A stretch of DNA of 64,000 nucleotides, from contig NZ_RHOJ01000008.1 of the NCBI RefSeq assembly GCF_003946485.1, positions 1 to 64,000 of the forward strand, given 5' to 3'. This document shows, in pieces, positions 35,790 to 44,530 of the stretch; position 1 is the stretch's first letter, and each line of letters opens with the position of its first letter. The position numbers and the translations under genes were made by a program. This DNA is from Lacticaseibacillus jixianensis. GTDB lineage: Bacteria; Bacillota; Bacilli; Lactobacillales; Lactobacillaceae. Under the pieces are notes generated by a model. That model saw only the letters and a list, made by a program, of their open reading frames with translations. It was not told where the DNA came from and ran no database searches.

Positions 35790-37292
35790 TTAGACCACCG
35801 GATGCGCCTTCAGGAAGGCTTGCCACTGCTTGCCCACCTCGGCCGGGCGATAGCGGCTAGCCGTCGCCAGCGCGCCGCGGTGCAACTGGCGCCACAGGAT
35901 CGGCGAACGCAGGAGCTTGATCACCTTTGCCGCTGCGTCCGCCTCAGCGCCGGGCCGCACCAGGTCGCCATTGACGCCTGGTGAAACCACACTGGCCGGC
36001 CCAAACTCGCAGTCGTAGGCAATGACCGGGGTGCCGGCACTCAGCGCCTCGATCAACTGCATCCCCAGCCCCTCATGGCGCGAAGGCGCCAGCAAAACGT
36101 GCGCGCCGGCATAGGTCTGCGTCAGCTTTGACCCGGTGACGTACGGGGCAAAGGTCACCGCCGCCGCCACTTTAAGCGCGGCGGCCTGCTGCTTCAGCTG
36201 CGTCAAGTACGCCGCGCTTTGGGCGTAACCGCGCAGCACGAGAGTCGCGTCTGGCACAGCGGCTCGGACCCGGGCGAAAATGCGCAGCGCAGCCTCGACC
36301 CCCTTCTCCGGCGCCAAGCGGCCGACCATGATCAGCACGTGCCCTGGCCGCGGGGCGTCAGCGAGCGGCGCCCTGACCGGCACTGCTGCAGTGTCGGGCA
36401 CCACCACCGCTTGCACGCGCGGGTACTGCTGCATCAAGGCCGCCTGCTGCGCCTTGGTCGCCACCAGCACGCCGGTGAACTGCTCGGGATGCTCAGTCAA
36501 GACCGCGCGGTAGGCGGCGAGCAGCTGGCCCTGGACGGCGTGCGCGTCGTGGAAGACGACCCACTTCTGCTTGGCCGCCACCGCCCCCACCACGCGATCA
36601 AGGCTGCGCCGTTCGCAGAACAACCGCGCCTGGGGGTCTTTTGCCACCAGCTGGTCCAGGAAAAACTGGAACAGCTCGTCTTCGCTTGCAAACCGGTAGT
36701 TCTTGCCGTGGTAGTCAAGCAGCTGCACTAACGTCGGCGCGACTTGCCCGCCGCGGTTCATGCACACCACCACCAGCTTCGGCTTGCCGGCCGGATCCAG
36801 GTAAACGGTTCGCGCCCGGGCTCCTTGGGGATGGAAATAATCGACCGACGACTTGAAGCCGCGCCAGTCAAAATTCTCGCGGACCAACAGGTGCCCACTG
36901 CGATCCTGGTAATTAATGTCGCCCACTAACCCCACCGTGCCCGGCATGATGTTCGCGCGGGCCAGCGGCTCTCCGTTTGCCAAAAGCAGTGAGTAGTTCG
37001 GACCAAAGCCCTGGATCTTGTAGGCTGCCAGCGGGATTTGCGCAAGTCCTCGCAGCGGCTGCTCACGGCGGGGGAACCGCGTCGCCTGCTGGAAGTAATC
37101 GTACATGTTCAGGACCTGGTCTTGCCGCAGCCCCAGCGTCTGCCGGTCGCGGTCCAAAAACCGGTTGTAGTTACGCGTCACGTAAAGGGCCGCCTCGCCC
37201 GGCAGCGCGGCGAAGACCTTTACGCGCCGCGCCTGGGCGTGCTCGGTGCCGGAGTTTAAGGCGAATATATTTTCACTGATGAAATAGTTCAT
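35790..37292 (-). CDS. TagE/GtfA-like GT4 glycosyltransferase (DUF1975-type)
   Basis: This 500-residue protein resembles poly(glycerol-phosphate) alpha-glucosyltransferases that decorate wall teichoic acid, and related protein glycosyltransferases. It starts MNYFISENIFALNSGTEHAQ, the hallmark of this group, has a DUF1975-like middle, and a GT4 domain with MVGRLAPEKGVEAALRIF and HEGLGMQLIEALSAGTPVIA. The start at 37292 overlaps the stop of the upstream paralogue (ATGA) and has GGAGGA. The frame extends upstream through a 12-bp repeat, which is not translated in this frame. The acceptor (teichoic acid or glycoprotein) is not determined. Confidence 0.83.
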   Translation of the reverse strand: MNYFISENIFALNSGTEHAQARRVKVFAALPGEAALYVTRNYNRFLDRDRQTLGLRQDQVLNMYDYFQQATRFPRREQPLRGLAQIPLAAYKIQGFGPNYSLLLANGEPLARANIMPGTVGLVGDINYQDRSGHLLVRENFDWRGFKSSVDYFHPQGARARTVYLDPAGKPKLVVVCMNRGGQVAPTLVQLLDYHGKNYRFASEDELFQFFLDQLVAKDPQARLFCERRSLDRVVGAVAAKQKWVVFHDAHAVQGQLLAAYRAVLTEHPEQFTGVLVATKAQQAALMQQYPRVQAVVVPDTAAVPVRAPLADAPRPGHVLIMVGRLAPEKGVEAALRIFARVRAAVPDATLVLRGYAQSAAYLTQLKQQAAALKVAAAVTFAPYVTGSKLTQTYAGAHVLLAPSRHEGLGMQLIEALSAGTPVIAYDCEFGPASVVSPGVNGDLVRPGAEADAAAKVIKLLRSPILWRQLHRGALATASRYRPAEVGKQWQAFLKAHPVV

Positions 37293-38923
37293 GGCCGGTC
37301 CTCCTTCGGCTGGTCCTTCGGCTGGTCCTTCGGCTGGTCCTTCGGCTGGCGAAACCGCGAAGCGACCAGCTTGGCCGGCCAGTGGGCCTGCGCATCTTGG
37401 ATCAGCTGCTGCCACTGGGTCCACACGGCGGCCGGGGCAAAGCGCCGGGCCGACGCGTACGCCCCGGTCGAATAGCGCTGCGCCAGGGCCGGATCTTGAA
37501 GGACCGCGATCATGGCCGCTGCCAGCGCCTGGTAATCACCGGCGGGCACCACCCGGCCGTTGACGCCGTCTTGCACGATCTCGTTGGGGCCGTAGTTCAC
37601 GTCATAGGTAAACGCGATCAGCCCGTGAGCGATGGCCTCCATCACCGCCAAGTTGAAGCCTTCCATCCGGGAGGTCACCCCAAACAGCATTGCCTGGTTC
37701 TCCACCTGATCGATGTGAGTGGTGTAACCTTTAAGGTGCACCACGGCTTCCAAGTGTTCTGCGGCGATCACCGCCTCGACGGCGCGGCGCGCTTGATAGT
37801 CGTCGGCCGCATCGGCGTACCCGTATAGATCCAGGGTCACCTGAGGCACGCGGCGGTGCACGATGGCCACCGCGCGCACTAGGTCATCAAGGTGCTTTTC
37901 CCAGGCGATGCGGGCAAACGCGACGATTTTACCAAACTGCCGCTGCGCCACCGGCACGCGAGGCGCGGTGAGCTGGCGCTCCGCCACGATGCCCACCGGA
38001 ATCGTGAAGGCCGCGGCGCGGGCGGCAAAGCGGGCCACGACATCGCGGGTCTGCTTTGCCGTCGCCGCCACCACCGCGTCAAAGGCATCCAGGTCGTTTA
38101 GGGCGAACTCGTAATGATTGTTGAGCAGCGGGGCGGCAGGGTCTTGAGCGTTAGCCGTGTGGGCGTTGTGCAGATACAGCACGGTGTAGGCCGGGCGGCG
38201 CAGGCGCGTGATGCCCCACTCGGCAAGCTCCGCGCGGTCCAGCACAAACACGTTGGGCCGCGCTTCATCCCAATAGGCCGCGTTCAGGTCATCGAGAAAA
38301 TGCTGGGTCAGCGCCTCAAGCGAGGCAAACTGAAAGACTTGGCCGCGCCGGTCGGTCAGCCGCCAGCTCGCCAGGTGGTGACCGCCCGCATCACTGCGGC
38401 GGTATTTTTCCAGCACCGGCAGGCCATCCGGCGTCAGCCATGTCTCCATGCCAATGTGATTATCCGGCGTGTACCACTGCTGCAGGCTGACAAACCCGCG
38501 GCGGTCGTACTGCTCGACTAAGTAAAGGTTGCCAAAGTCGTCAAATTGCTCGGTCGAGTGGACCTGCCGCGTTCCCGGCCAGAAGTTGACGCGCGCCACC
38601 AGCCGGCCGGCCGCGCTCAAAAGGGCGCGCTGCTTTTCTGGTTCCATTGTGCGCGTCAACGGGCCGGCGCCGAAATCAAGGTCGGCCAGCGACACCGCTT
38701 GTTCGGATACCGCCTCGGCCCGCTGATAGTAATCAAACAGACTGATCACCTGCGCGTCCTGGACCCCCGCCGCCCGCGTGTTCACGTGCAGCATCGGGTC
38801 CCAGTCGCGAATCACCAGCCGGCAGGGCTCGCGGTGAGCATTGAACAACGCCAGCCGCTTGAGTTCGGCGTGCTCGATCCCAGACTTTTCCGCGTGCATG
38901 TTTTGATTGATGAAGAAAAACAT
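37289..38923 (-). CDS. TagE/GtfA-like GT4 glycosyltransferase with QPKD repeat tail
   Basis: This 544-residue paralogue of the next gene starts MFFFINQNMHAEKSGIEHAE and has a GT4 C-terminal domain (FARIAWEKHLDDLVRAVAIV, SRMEGFNLAVMEAIAHGLIA). Its last residues are a hydrophilic tail with the unit QPKD three times then QPKE, encoded by four perfect 12-bp repeats. Paired genes of this type usually make a two-subunit or sequential glycosyltransferase for cell-surface polymers. Translation is coupled to the downstream gene. The start ATG at 38923 follows GGGAGC. Confidence 0.83.
   Translation of the reverse strand: MFFFINQNMHAEKSGIEHAELKRLALFNAHREPCRLVIRDWDPMLHVNTRAAGVQDAQVISLFDYYQRAEAVSEQAVSLADLDFGAGPLTRTMEPEKQRALLSAAGRLVARVNFWPGTRQVHSTEQFDDFGNLYLVEQYDRRGFVSLQQWYTPDNHIGMETWLTPDGLPVLEKYRRSDAGGHHLASWRLTDRRGQVFQFASLEALTQHFLDDLNAAYWDEARPNVFVLDRAELAEWGITRLRRPAYTVLYLHNAHTANAQDPAAPLLNNHYEFALNDLDAFDAVVAATAKQTRDVVARFAARAAAFTIPVGIVAERQLTAPRVPVAQRQFGKIVAFARIAWEKHLDDLVRAVAIVHRRVPQVTLDLYGYADAADDYQARRAVEAVIAAEHLEAVVHLKGYTTHIDQVENQAMLFGVTSRMEGFNLAVMEAIAHGLIAFTYDVNYGPNEIVQDGVNGRVVPAGDYQALAAAMIAVLQDPALAQRYSTGAYASARRFAPAAVWTQWQQLIQDAQAHWPAKLVASRFRQPKDQPKDQPKDQPKEDRP
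37302..37349. repeat. Four tandem 12-bp repeats (TCCTTCGGCTGG)
   Basis: Four identical units, at 37302, 37314, 37326 and 37338, encode the QPKD tail of the upstream glycosyltransferase. They end beside the ribosome site of the downstream gene. Gain or loss of units would keep the frame. Confidence 0.95.
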
Positions 38924-39026
38924 AGCCGGCTCCCTTCATGGTCCATCTTGGCCCAATTATAGGCTATTTTCCGACTGCTTTCCGCCCCAAGCGCGGGCCG
39001 GCCCGTTTTGACTTGACCGCCCCACG

Positions 39027-39060
39027 AAAAAACGGGCCCCGGCCACTTGGCCAGCTCCCG
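39027..39060 (-). terminator. Terminator of the aldo/keto reductase gene
   Basis: On the minus strand CGGG-AGCT-GGCC pairs with GGCC-GGGG-CCCG around AAGT, followed by T6. Confidence 0.75.
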
Positions 39061-39074
39061 CTTGCGTGTATTAT

Positions 39075-39947
39075 TTAAAAATTGGTGGTGTCCGGGTCGG
39101 TTGCCAAACCGGCAATGCCCCGCATGCCATCGAGCGCCTTCATGTCGCCGTCATCGATGCTGAAGTCGAACAGTTCAGTGTTTTCCTTAATGCGCTCATC
39201 ATGGACCGACTTGGCCAGCGGCAGGAAGCCGTGTTGCAGCGACCAGCGCAGCAGCACCTGGGCCACGCCCTTGTGATACTTGGCGGCAATGGCGGCCAGC
39301 TGCGGATCGCCCAGCAGTTTGCCGGTGCCCAGTGGGCTGTATGCTTCATTTAAGATGTGGTGATCGGTGTTCATCTTAGTCACCGCCGGCTGGAGATCGG
39401 ACGGGTTCAAGAAGACCTGGTTGACCATCGGGGCGACCGTGGCGTCCGCCAAGATCGCATCGAGGTGCGCCTGCCGGAAGTTAGAGATCCCGATGGCCCG
39501 CGCTTTACCATCCTTGTAGACCTGCTCCATGCCGCGCCAGGTGTCCTTCAGGCTGTCCGGGTAGGAGTCGCGGAAGGCCACTGGGTTCGGCCAGTGGATC
39601 AGGTACAGGTCCACGTGATCGAGCCCCAGTTTGCGCAAGGAGTCGTCAATGGCCTTTTGGACCAAGTCAAAGCTGTGCGCATTGTTGTTGAGCTTGGTCG
39701 TGACGAACAGCTCATCGCGGCTCAGTCCAGTGGCAGCTAGCCCCGCTTTAATGCCCTCGCCAACGCTGTCCTCGTTTTGGTACATGGCCGCGGTGTCAAT
39801 GTGCCGATACCCCGCCGCGATGGCCACTTCAACGCTGTGCTTGGCGACTTCGCCATCCGGCGTCTGCCAGGTGCCAAAGCCCACGATGGGGATCTTGACC
39901 CCGTTTTGCAACGTGTACGTGTCACTCATTTTGTTAAAGTCAGACAT
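39075..39947 (-). CDS. Aldo/keto reductase (2,5-diketo-D-gluconate reductase type)
   Basis: This 290-residue NADPH-dependent reductase of the AKR5-like group has VGFGTWQTPDG, YRHIDTAAMYQNED (catalytic Asp and Tyr), TTKLNN (Lys), LYLIHWPNP (His) and IGISNFR. Lactobacillus homologues reduce aldehydes and ketones with broad range. The ATG follows AAAGGAG. Monocistronic. Confidence 0.92.
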   Translation of the reverse strand: MSDFNKMSDTYTLQNGVKIPIVGFGTWQTPDGEVAKHSVEVAIAAGYRHIDTAAMYQNEDSVGEGIKAGLAATGLSRDELFVTTKLNNNAHSFDLVQKAIDDSLRKLGLDHVDLYLIHWPNPVAFRDSYPDSLKDTWRGMEQVYKDGKARAIGISNFRQAHLDAILADATVAPMVNQVFLNPSDLQPAVTKMNTDHHILNEAYSPLGTGKLLGDPQLAAIAAKYHKGVAQVLLRWSLQHGFLPLAKSVHDERIKENTELFDFSIDDGDMKALDGMRGIAGLATDPDTTNF

Positions 39948-40011
39948 GATATTCTCCTTTGAAAGTTGATTAGCCGTTCTTGATCATTTTACCAGTCGCA
40001 CCGCCGCAGCG

Positions 40012-40881
40012 TCACTTCTGCCACCCCGGATAACGGGTGATCAGCGCCTGCGTCCCCAGATCACCTTGGCCAGCATCAAGCAGCTCCTCATAAAGCGCCT
40101 TGGCCTGCTCAGTCGCGGGCAGCGCCAGCCCCATGCGGTCCGCCTCTTCTAACGCAATGCGCAGGTCTTTGACGAAGTGCTTAATGAAAAAGCCCGGCGT
40201 ATAGTCCCCGGCCAGGATCCGCGGCCCGTAGTTGGTGAGGCTCCAGTTCGCGCCGCCGCCTTCGCCGACTGTGGCCAGCACCGTCTGCAGGTCCAGGCCA
40301 GCCGCCTTGGCGTACACCAGCATTTCAGCCAGGCCGGTCATGGTGCCAGCGATCATGATCTGATTGGCCATTTTGGCGTGCTGCCCCGCACCAGCTTGGC
40401 CGAAGTAGTGGCGTGTGTTGCCCATCACCGCAAACACCTTCTGCAGCTCATCGTACGCGCTGCGGTCACCGCCGACCATGATGGTCAAAGTGCCCTTTTG
40501 GGCGCCGATGTCGCCGCCTGAAACCGGGGCGTCCAGTTCACGCACCTGCGCTTTGGCCGCAGCCTGCGCAATGCGGACAGCCAGGCGCGGCTGGCTGGTG
40601 GTCATGTCCACCACGACGCTGCCGGATTTGGCTCCGGCCAGGACCCCGTTTGCCCCAAAGTAGACTTGCTCAACGTCCTGCGGAAACCCCACCATCGTGA
40701 ACGTCACGTCCGCGGCCGCGGCGACCGCGCGCGGCGAGTCCGCCCACTTTGCATTATCGTCAAGCACCGCCTGCGCGTGAGCCGGCGTCCGGTTATACAC
40801 CGTCACGTCATAGCCGCTTTTCAACAGATTCTTGATGATCCCGGTCCCCATGATGCCAGTCCCAATGAATCCGAGTTTCAT
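40012..40881 (-). CDS. NAD(P)-dependent oxidoreductase, 3-hydroxyisobutyrate dehydrogenase family
   Basis: This 289-residue beta-hydroxyacid dehydrogenase has the Rossmann motif GFIGTGIMGTGI, the substrate block DAPVSGGDIGA, and the catalytic Lys in GAGQHAKMANQIM. It oxidises a beta-hydroxyacid such as hydroxyisobutyrate or tartronate semialdehyde-type substrates; which one is open. The ATG at 40881 has AGGAGGTGAG; a longer open frame upstream would cross the tetR terminator. Confidence 0.88.
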   Translation of the reverse strand: MKLGFIGTGIMGTGIIKNLLKSGYDVTVYNRTPAHAQAVLDDNAKWADSPRAVAAAADVTFTMVGFPQDVEQVYFGANGVLAGAKSGSVVVDMTTSQPRLAVRIAQAAAKAQVRELDAPVSGGDIGAQKGTLTIMVGGDRSAYDELQKVFAVMGNTRHYFGQAGAGQHAKMANQIMIAGTMTGLAEMLVYAKAAGLDLQTVLATVGEGGGANWSLTNYGPRILAGDYTPGFFIKHFVKDLRIALEEADRMGLALPATEQAKALYEELLDAGQGDLGTQALITRYPGWQK

Positions 40882-40923
40882 GTGCTCACCTCCTGCGTTG
40901 ATCACTCTTAGTATAGCGCCACC

Positions 40924-40952
40924 AAAAAAAGTCTTCCATTTTCTGGAAGACT
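40924..40952 (-). terminator. Terminator of the ABC exporter-tetR operon
   Basis: On the minus strand AGTCTTCCA pairs with TGGAAGACT around five bases, followed by T7. Confidence 0.85.
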
Positions 40953-40963
40953 TCTTCATTGGC

Positions 40964-41608
40964 TCATGACGCCAAAAACCCGTGTTCGAGCACATCGACG
41001 TACTGCAGCACTTCGTCCACTAACCAATTGAGGTCCGCCACTTGGGCGTTCGGATGCGCGTCCAAAAACGGCTGCGCCTTTTCGCTAACGAAGCTGAGCA
41101 TGCCTTGAATCAAGTCCAAGACCAGCGCGGGCGAAACGTCCGGCCGCAGCGGCATCCGGGCCAGCACCGGGGTGACCAGATCGGTGCTGGCCATCTTCAT
41201 CTCGGCTTGAAGCAGCGCCTGCAGCTGCGGCTGCACCGCCTTGGGCAAATCGTGGCCGCCGTAGAGGGTCATGCCAAACCGCATCTCGTCTTTGAACTTG
41301 AGCTGCAACTGGATCTTGTAGCGCAGCGCCCGCCCGATCATGGTCTTGAGGTCTGGCGCATTTTGCCACACCGAAAAGTCCGCTGCCGCGTTTAAGCGGT
41401 CAAACACCCAGTGCGCAACGGCCAAGTAGAGGTTGGCCTTGCTGCCAAAATAGTGGAACACCAGCCCCTTAGACACTTGTGCCGCCCGGGCGATCACCTC
41501 GGTCTTGGCCGCCCGGTAGCCTTCCTCGGCGAATTCGTGCATGGCGGCGGCAAGGATCCGGGCCACTTTTGCTGGATCACGCGGCCCGGTTTTTTCAGAA
41601 GAGCGCAT
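40964..41608 (-). CDS. TetR/AcrR family regulator of the ABC exporter
   Basis: This 214-residue protein has an N-terminal TetR helix-turn-helix (ILAAAMHEFAEEGYRAAKTE, IARAAQVSKGLVFHYFGSK) and a ligand-binding domain. It begins 9 bases after the permease stop and is the last gene of the ATPase-permease-tetR unit. It likely represses that operon; the inducer may be the exported compound. Confidence 0.88.
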   Translation of the reverse strand: MRSSEKTGPRDPAKVARILAAAMHEFAEEGYRAAKTEVIARAAQVSKGLVFHYFGSKANLYLAVAHWVFDRLNAAADFSVWQNAPDLKTMIGRALRYKIQLQLKFKDEMRFGMTLYGGHDLPKAVQPQLQALLQAEMKMASTDLVTPVLARMPLRPDVSPALVLDLIQGMLSFVSEKAQPFLDAHPNAQVADLNWLVDEVLQYVDVLEHGFLAS

Positions 41609-41617
41609 GGACTCACC

Positions 41618-43234
41618 TCAATTCATGGTCAGGTCGCGCCGCCGATAGCCCAGATAGGCGACCACAAACAGCACCACCCCAAGGCCGGTCATCCACGCGA
41701 AGGGGCCCCAGGCCACGGCGTGCTGCGGCACCTTATTGACCCAGCCAAACGGCGTTAAGCGCTGCGCCCACTTTGGAAAATCAAGCATTGGGCCAAGGAA
41801 CATGGATAAAACGCCGTAGACTGGCACGATCCAGATCACGGCCTGCAGCCGCGGCAGTAGCGCGGCCAGCACTGCCGCCGCGCCGCAAACGATGAGCAAA
41901 GCCGGCCAGTAACCAACAAACCCGCGCATGAAGCGCGCCACACTGATCGGGGTGCTCATCGCCGCATTACCGGCGACCGCCATCCCCAGCACCCCGAGCG
42001 CCAGGGCCGCGGTGCCGACCGCCAAGGCGTGGGCCGCAAAGCTGAGAAACAGCCGCAGCCTAGAGACCGGCGCAGCGTGCAGCAGCTCCAGGTAACTTTT
42101 ACGCTCGTCGCTGTTGAGCCGCAGCAGGGTCGAAATCGCCGGTACGACCGCCACCACCGCGAAGATCACGACCAAGGTGTTGGCCAGTCCCATCACGACG
42201 GCTCGGTTGGCCGCATTGACCCCACTGCTGCCCAGCAGCTTTGCCATCATCGGGTTGGTTTTCACCAAATCGCCCACGGTGCCGAAAATTGAGCCGTATG
42301 AGGCGCCGAGCAAGAACAGCCCGATGAGCCAAATCGTCGTACTCATGCGCTCTAGGCGGGCAAGCAGCATCAGTGGCCCGCGCAGCAGTGCGCTTCCGGT
42401 CTGGCGCCCGGACCGCGGTTCAACAAGGCCGGCGCCGATGTCCCGCAGTGCGGCGACGGACACAGTCATCGCCAAGACGATCACACTCAGCCCCGCCATC
42501 ATCAGCACCGGCGTCCACACGTTAGCGGTGTACAGTGCCATCTTCTCGATCCACCCGAAAATAGTCCACCAGGTCAGATCCGGATCCTTCACATCCGTCC
42601 CCATCCGGGCGACAAAGAGGACCCCGAGCCAGGCGTAACTCAAAATAGTGGCCGTGCGCGCGGAGCTGGCGACTTGCGCAAACAGCAGCGCGAAGGTCCC
42701 AAACATGAATCCGAAGACGCCAAGGCCCAGGCCGAACAGCCAGCTGCCCGCCGCATTGGCGCCTGGCATGTTCGCCGCTTGCAGGCCCACCGCCTCCAGC
42801 ACGCCAGCGCCCCCGTTAATGACGATCAGCTCAATGATGGCCGCCAGCAGTGGGCTTTGGCGCCCCACCGCGTGGGCCAAGATCAGCTCTGAGGTCCCGG
42901 TGTCCTCCTCGTCCCGGGTGGCATGAACGGCGAAGAAGACGTTCATCATCGCGGCAAAGAGGCCCATGAAGACCATCATCTCCGCGCCGTAGATCACCGC
43001 CGTGGTGTACGGCGGCTTAGCGGTGAACGGCCCGAGGAGCGAAACCATGGCCGGCGTCTTCAGGGTCTTGGCGATCGAGGCCATCGCGTGCTGGGAGCCA
43101 TAGATTCCCTCAAACTTCGCGGCGGCACTGGCCATCAGCCCGGCTAACCCGGCGATCCACAAGGCAATCTTCAGCCAGTCGTGGCGCAGGTTGAGGCGCA
43201 CCAGTGCCCAAGTGTTCGCATACCGGTTAGTCAT
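41618..43234 (-). CDS. ABC exporter permease (polyketide-antibiotic-exporter type)
   Basis: This protein of about 538 residues has roughly 12 hydrophobic segments in two similar halves, as in the two-domain ABC-2 permeases of Gram-positive drug exporters. Key blocks are FAVHATRDEEDTGTSELILA and LLRLNSDERKSYLELLHAAP, one per half, which probably contact the ATPase. The start is the ATG at 43234 or the GTG at 43243; both overlap the ATPase stop. The substrate is unknown. Confidence 0.82.
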   Translation of the reverse strand: MTNRYANTWALVRLNLRHDWLKIALWIAGLAGLMASAAAKFEGIYGSQHAMASIAKTLKTPAMVSLLGPFTAKPPYTTAVIYGAEMMVFMGLFAAMMNVFFAVHATRDEEDTGTSELILAHAVGRQSPLLAAIIELIVINGGAGVLEAVGLQAANMPGANAAGSWLFGLGLGVFGFMFGTFALLFAQVASSARTATILSYAWLGVLFVARMGTDVKDPDLTWWTIFGWIEKMALYTANVWTPVLMMAGLSVIVLAMTVSVAALRDIGAGLVEPRSGRQTGSALLRGPLMLLARLERMSTTIWLIGLFLLGASYGSIFGTVGDLVKTNPMMAKLLGSSGVNAANRAVVMGLANTLVVIFAVVAVVPAISTLLRLNSDERKSYLELLHAAPVSRLRLFLSFAAHALAVGTAALALGVLGMAVAGNAAMSTPISVARFMRGFVGYWPALLIVCGAAAVLAALLPRLQAVIWIVPVYGVLSMFLGPMLDFPKWAQRLTPFGWVNKVPQHAVAWGPFAWMTGLGVVLFVVAYLGYRRRDLTMN

Positions 43235-44129
43235 GACTGCCACCTTCTTGGTTGTAATAGCGCAAGAAGAGATCCTCCAGCGTTGGCGGCGTGGTCGTCA
43301 GCTGGGTGATGCCCAGCCGACTAAGGGCGGCCACCACGTCGCCAATCGCCTCGGCGTCAACGGAAAAGACCGCCTGAGTCGGCGTTTTCGCCTCAAACTG
43401 GTGCACCGCCGGCAGCGCCTGAATGGCCGCAAGCGGCTGCTGGGTCGCCGCGCGCACGGTGCTGCGGCTGAGCTGCCGCATCTCCGCCAGGGTCCCCACT
43501 TCGATGATCTCACCTTGGCGAATGATGGCGATCCGGTCGCACATCCGCTCCACCTCACTGAGGATGTGCGAAGACAGTAAGACGCTCTTACCCGCCGCCT
43601 TCAGGGCTAAGACCTGCTGCTGGAAGACCTCTTCCATCAGCGGATCCAGGCCGCTGGTTGGCTCGTCGAAGATGTACAAGTCGGCACGACTGGAAAACGC
43701 CGCGATCAGCGCCACCTTTTGGCGATTACCTTTGGAATACGTCCGCGCCTTTTTGGTCGCGTCCAGATCGAACTGCTTGATCAGCTCGTCTGTGCGTGGC
43801 GTGTGCGTTTGGCCGTTCAGCCGCAGCAGAAAATCGATCACTTCGCCGCCGCTGAGGTTCGGCCAGAGGTTGACATCCCCTGGCACGTAGGCGATGCGCT
43901 TGTGAATACTGACGGCATCACGCCAGGCGTCAAGGCCAAAGATCGTTGCCTGGCCGCCAGTCGGCCGGAGGATCCCCAGCAGCGTGCGGATCGTGGTCGA
44001 CTTGCCGGCACCATTGGGGCCAATGAAGCCAAACACCTCGCCCGGCTCAATGCTAAACGTAATATCTTTCAACGCCTCAAATTTGCCAAAGCGTTTTTGC
44101 AGATGATCAATGCTTAAAACTGCCGCCAT
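43227..44129 (-). CDS. ABC exporter ATP-binding protein
   Basis: This 300-residue ATPase has Walker A GPNGAGKST, Walker B LYIFDEPTSGLDP and SHILSEVERMCDRIA. The signature is unusual: YSKGNRQKVALIAAF instead of LSGGQ. Three ATG codons in a row occur at 44129-44135; the last (44129) has the best spacing from GGGAGG. A longer open frame upstream has no ribosome site. It overlaps the permease start by eight bases. Confidence 0.87.
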   Translation of the reverse strand: MAAVLSIDHLQKRFGKFEALKDITFSIEPGEVFGFIGPNGAGKSTTIRTLLGILRPTGGQATIFGLDAWRDAVSIHKRIAYVPGDVNLWPNLSGGEVIDFLLRLNGQTHTPRTDELIKQFDLDATKKARTYSKGNRQKVALIAAFSSRADLYIFDEPTSGLDPLMEEVFQQQVLALKAAGKSVLLSSHILSEVERMCDRIAIIRQGEIIEVGTLAEMRQLSRSTVRAATQQPLAAIQALPAVHQFEAKTPTQAVFSVDAEAIGDVVAALSRLGITQLTTTPPTLEDLFLRYYNQEGGSHD

Positions 44130-44303
44130 CATCATCGCCTCCCTGATTGATGAGGCAAGTGTAAAGCCGCATGACTGGCCGGTCAATGACTTTCGAGTCA
44201 ATGAAGGCTGACCCCTATTCCTTGCGGCCCAGCGGCTTTGCCGCCCGCCTGCAAGCGAGTCAACCAAGGCTGCGTGCGCGGCCCGGAATCACGCACCTTG
44301 CTG

Positions 44304-44339
44304 TAATCGGGCTAAGACCGTCGAGCCTACACACCTTAA
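44304..44339 (-). repeat. Internally deleted copy of the palindromic repeat
   Basis: TAATCGGG is joined directly to CTAAGACCGTCGAGCC and the CACCTTA end, matching the first 8 and the last about 30 bases of the next copy. About 90 bases are missing, with the join in a CGGG that occurs in both parts. Confidence 0.8.
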
Positions 44340-44341
44340 TG

Positions 44342-44468
44342 TAATCGGGTTTCGGCTCGACAACGCCCGAGCGGCTAGTTACGCCCGCGCCCTCGTCGGC
44401 TAAGTGCGCCGACAATGACGCGGGCTAGACTAGCCGTCGGGCTAAGACCGTCGAGCCTACACACCTTA
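44342..44468 (-). repeat. Complete copy of the 125-bp palindromic repeat
   Basis: This 127-bp unit runs from TAATCGGG to CACCTTA. Stem P1 is GGCTCGAC/GTCGAGCC, P2 is GCCCGA-G-CGGCTAG with CTAGCCG-TCGGGC (one bulged G), P3 is GCCCGCG/CGCGGGC and P4 is TCGGC/GCCGA; all are perfect apart from the bulge. It lies two bases beyond the T tract of the lacD terminator in the direction of lacD transcription. Confidence 0.88.
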
Positions 44469-44470
44469 CT

Positions 44471-44510
44471 AAAAAAGGCCCTCCAAGCGAAAGCTTCCGC
44501 TTGGAGGGTT
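44471..44510 (-). terminator. Terminator of the gnb-lacD operon
   Basis: On the minus strand CCCTCCAAGCG pairs with CGCTTGGAGGG around eight bases and ends in T6 next to the repeat. Confidence 0.9.
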
Positions 44511-44530
44511 GATGGTTTCTGGAAAAGTGC

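Larger units (their letters stand above)
44130..44530. other. Intergenic region with repeat elements, no gene
   Basis: From right to left this region holds the lacD terminator, a complete palindromic repeat, a deletion derivative of it and the promoter region of the ABC ATPase. A further end-like motif, ACGCACCTT, at 44291-44299 is the remnant of another copy. Confidence 0.7.

Noticed and set aside
37293-37424. N-terminal PAEG-repeat extension of the downstream TagE-like protein
   Set aside because: This is the antisense-free alternate frame of the QPKD repeat of the upstream gene; the ATG at 37292 has a ribosome site and the family start sequence.
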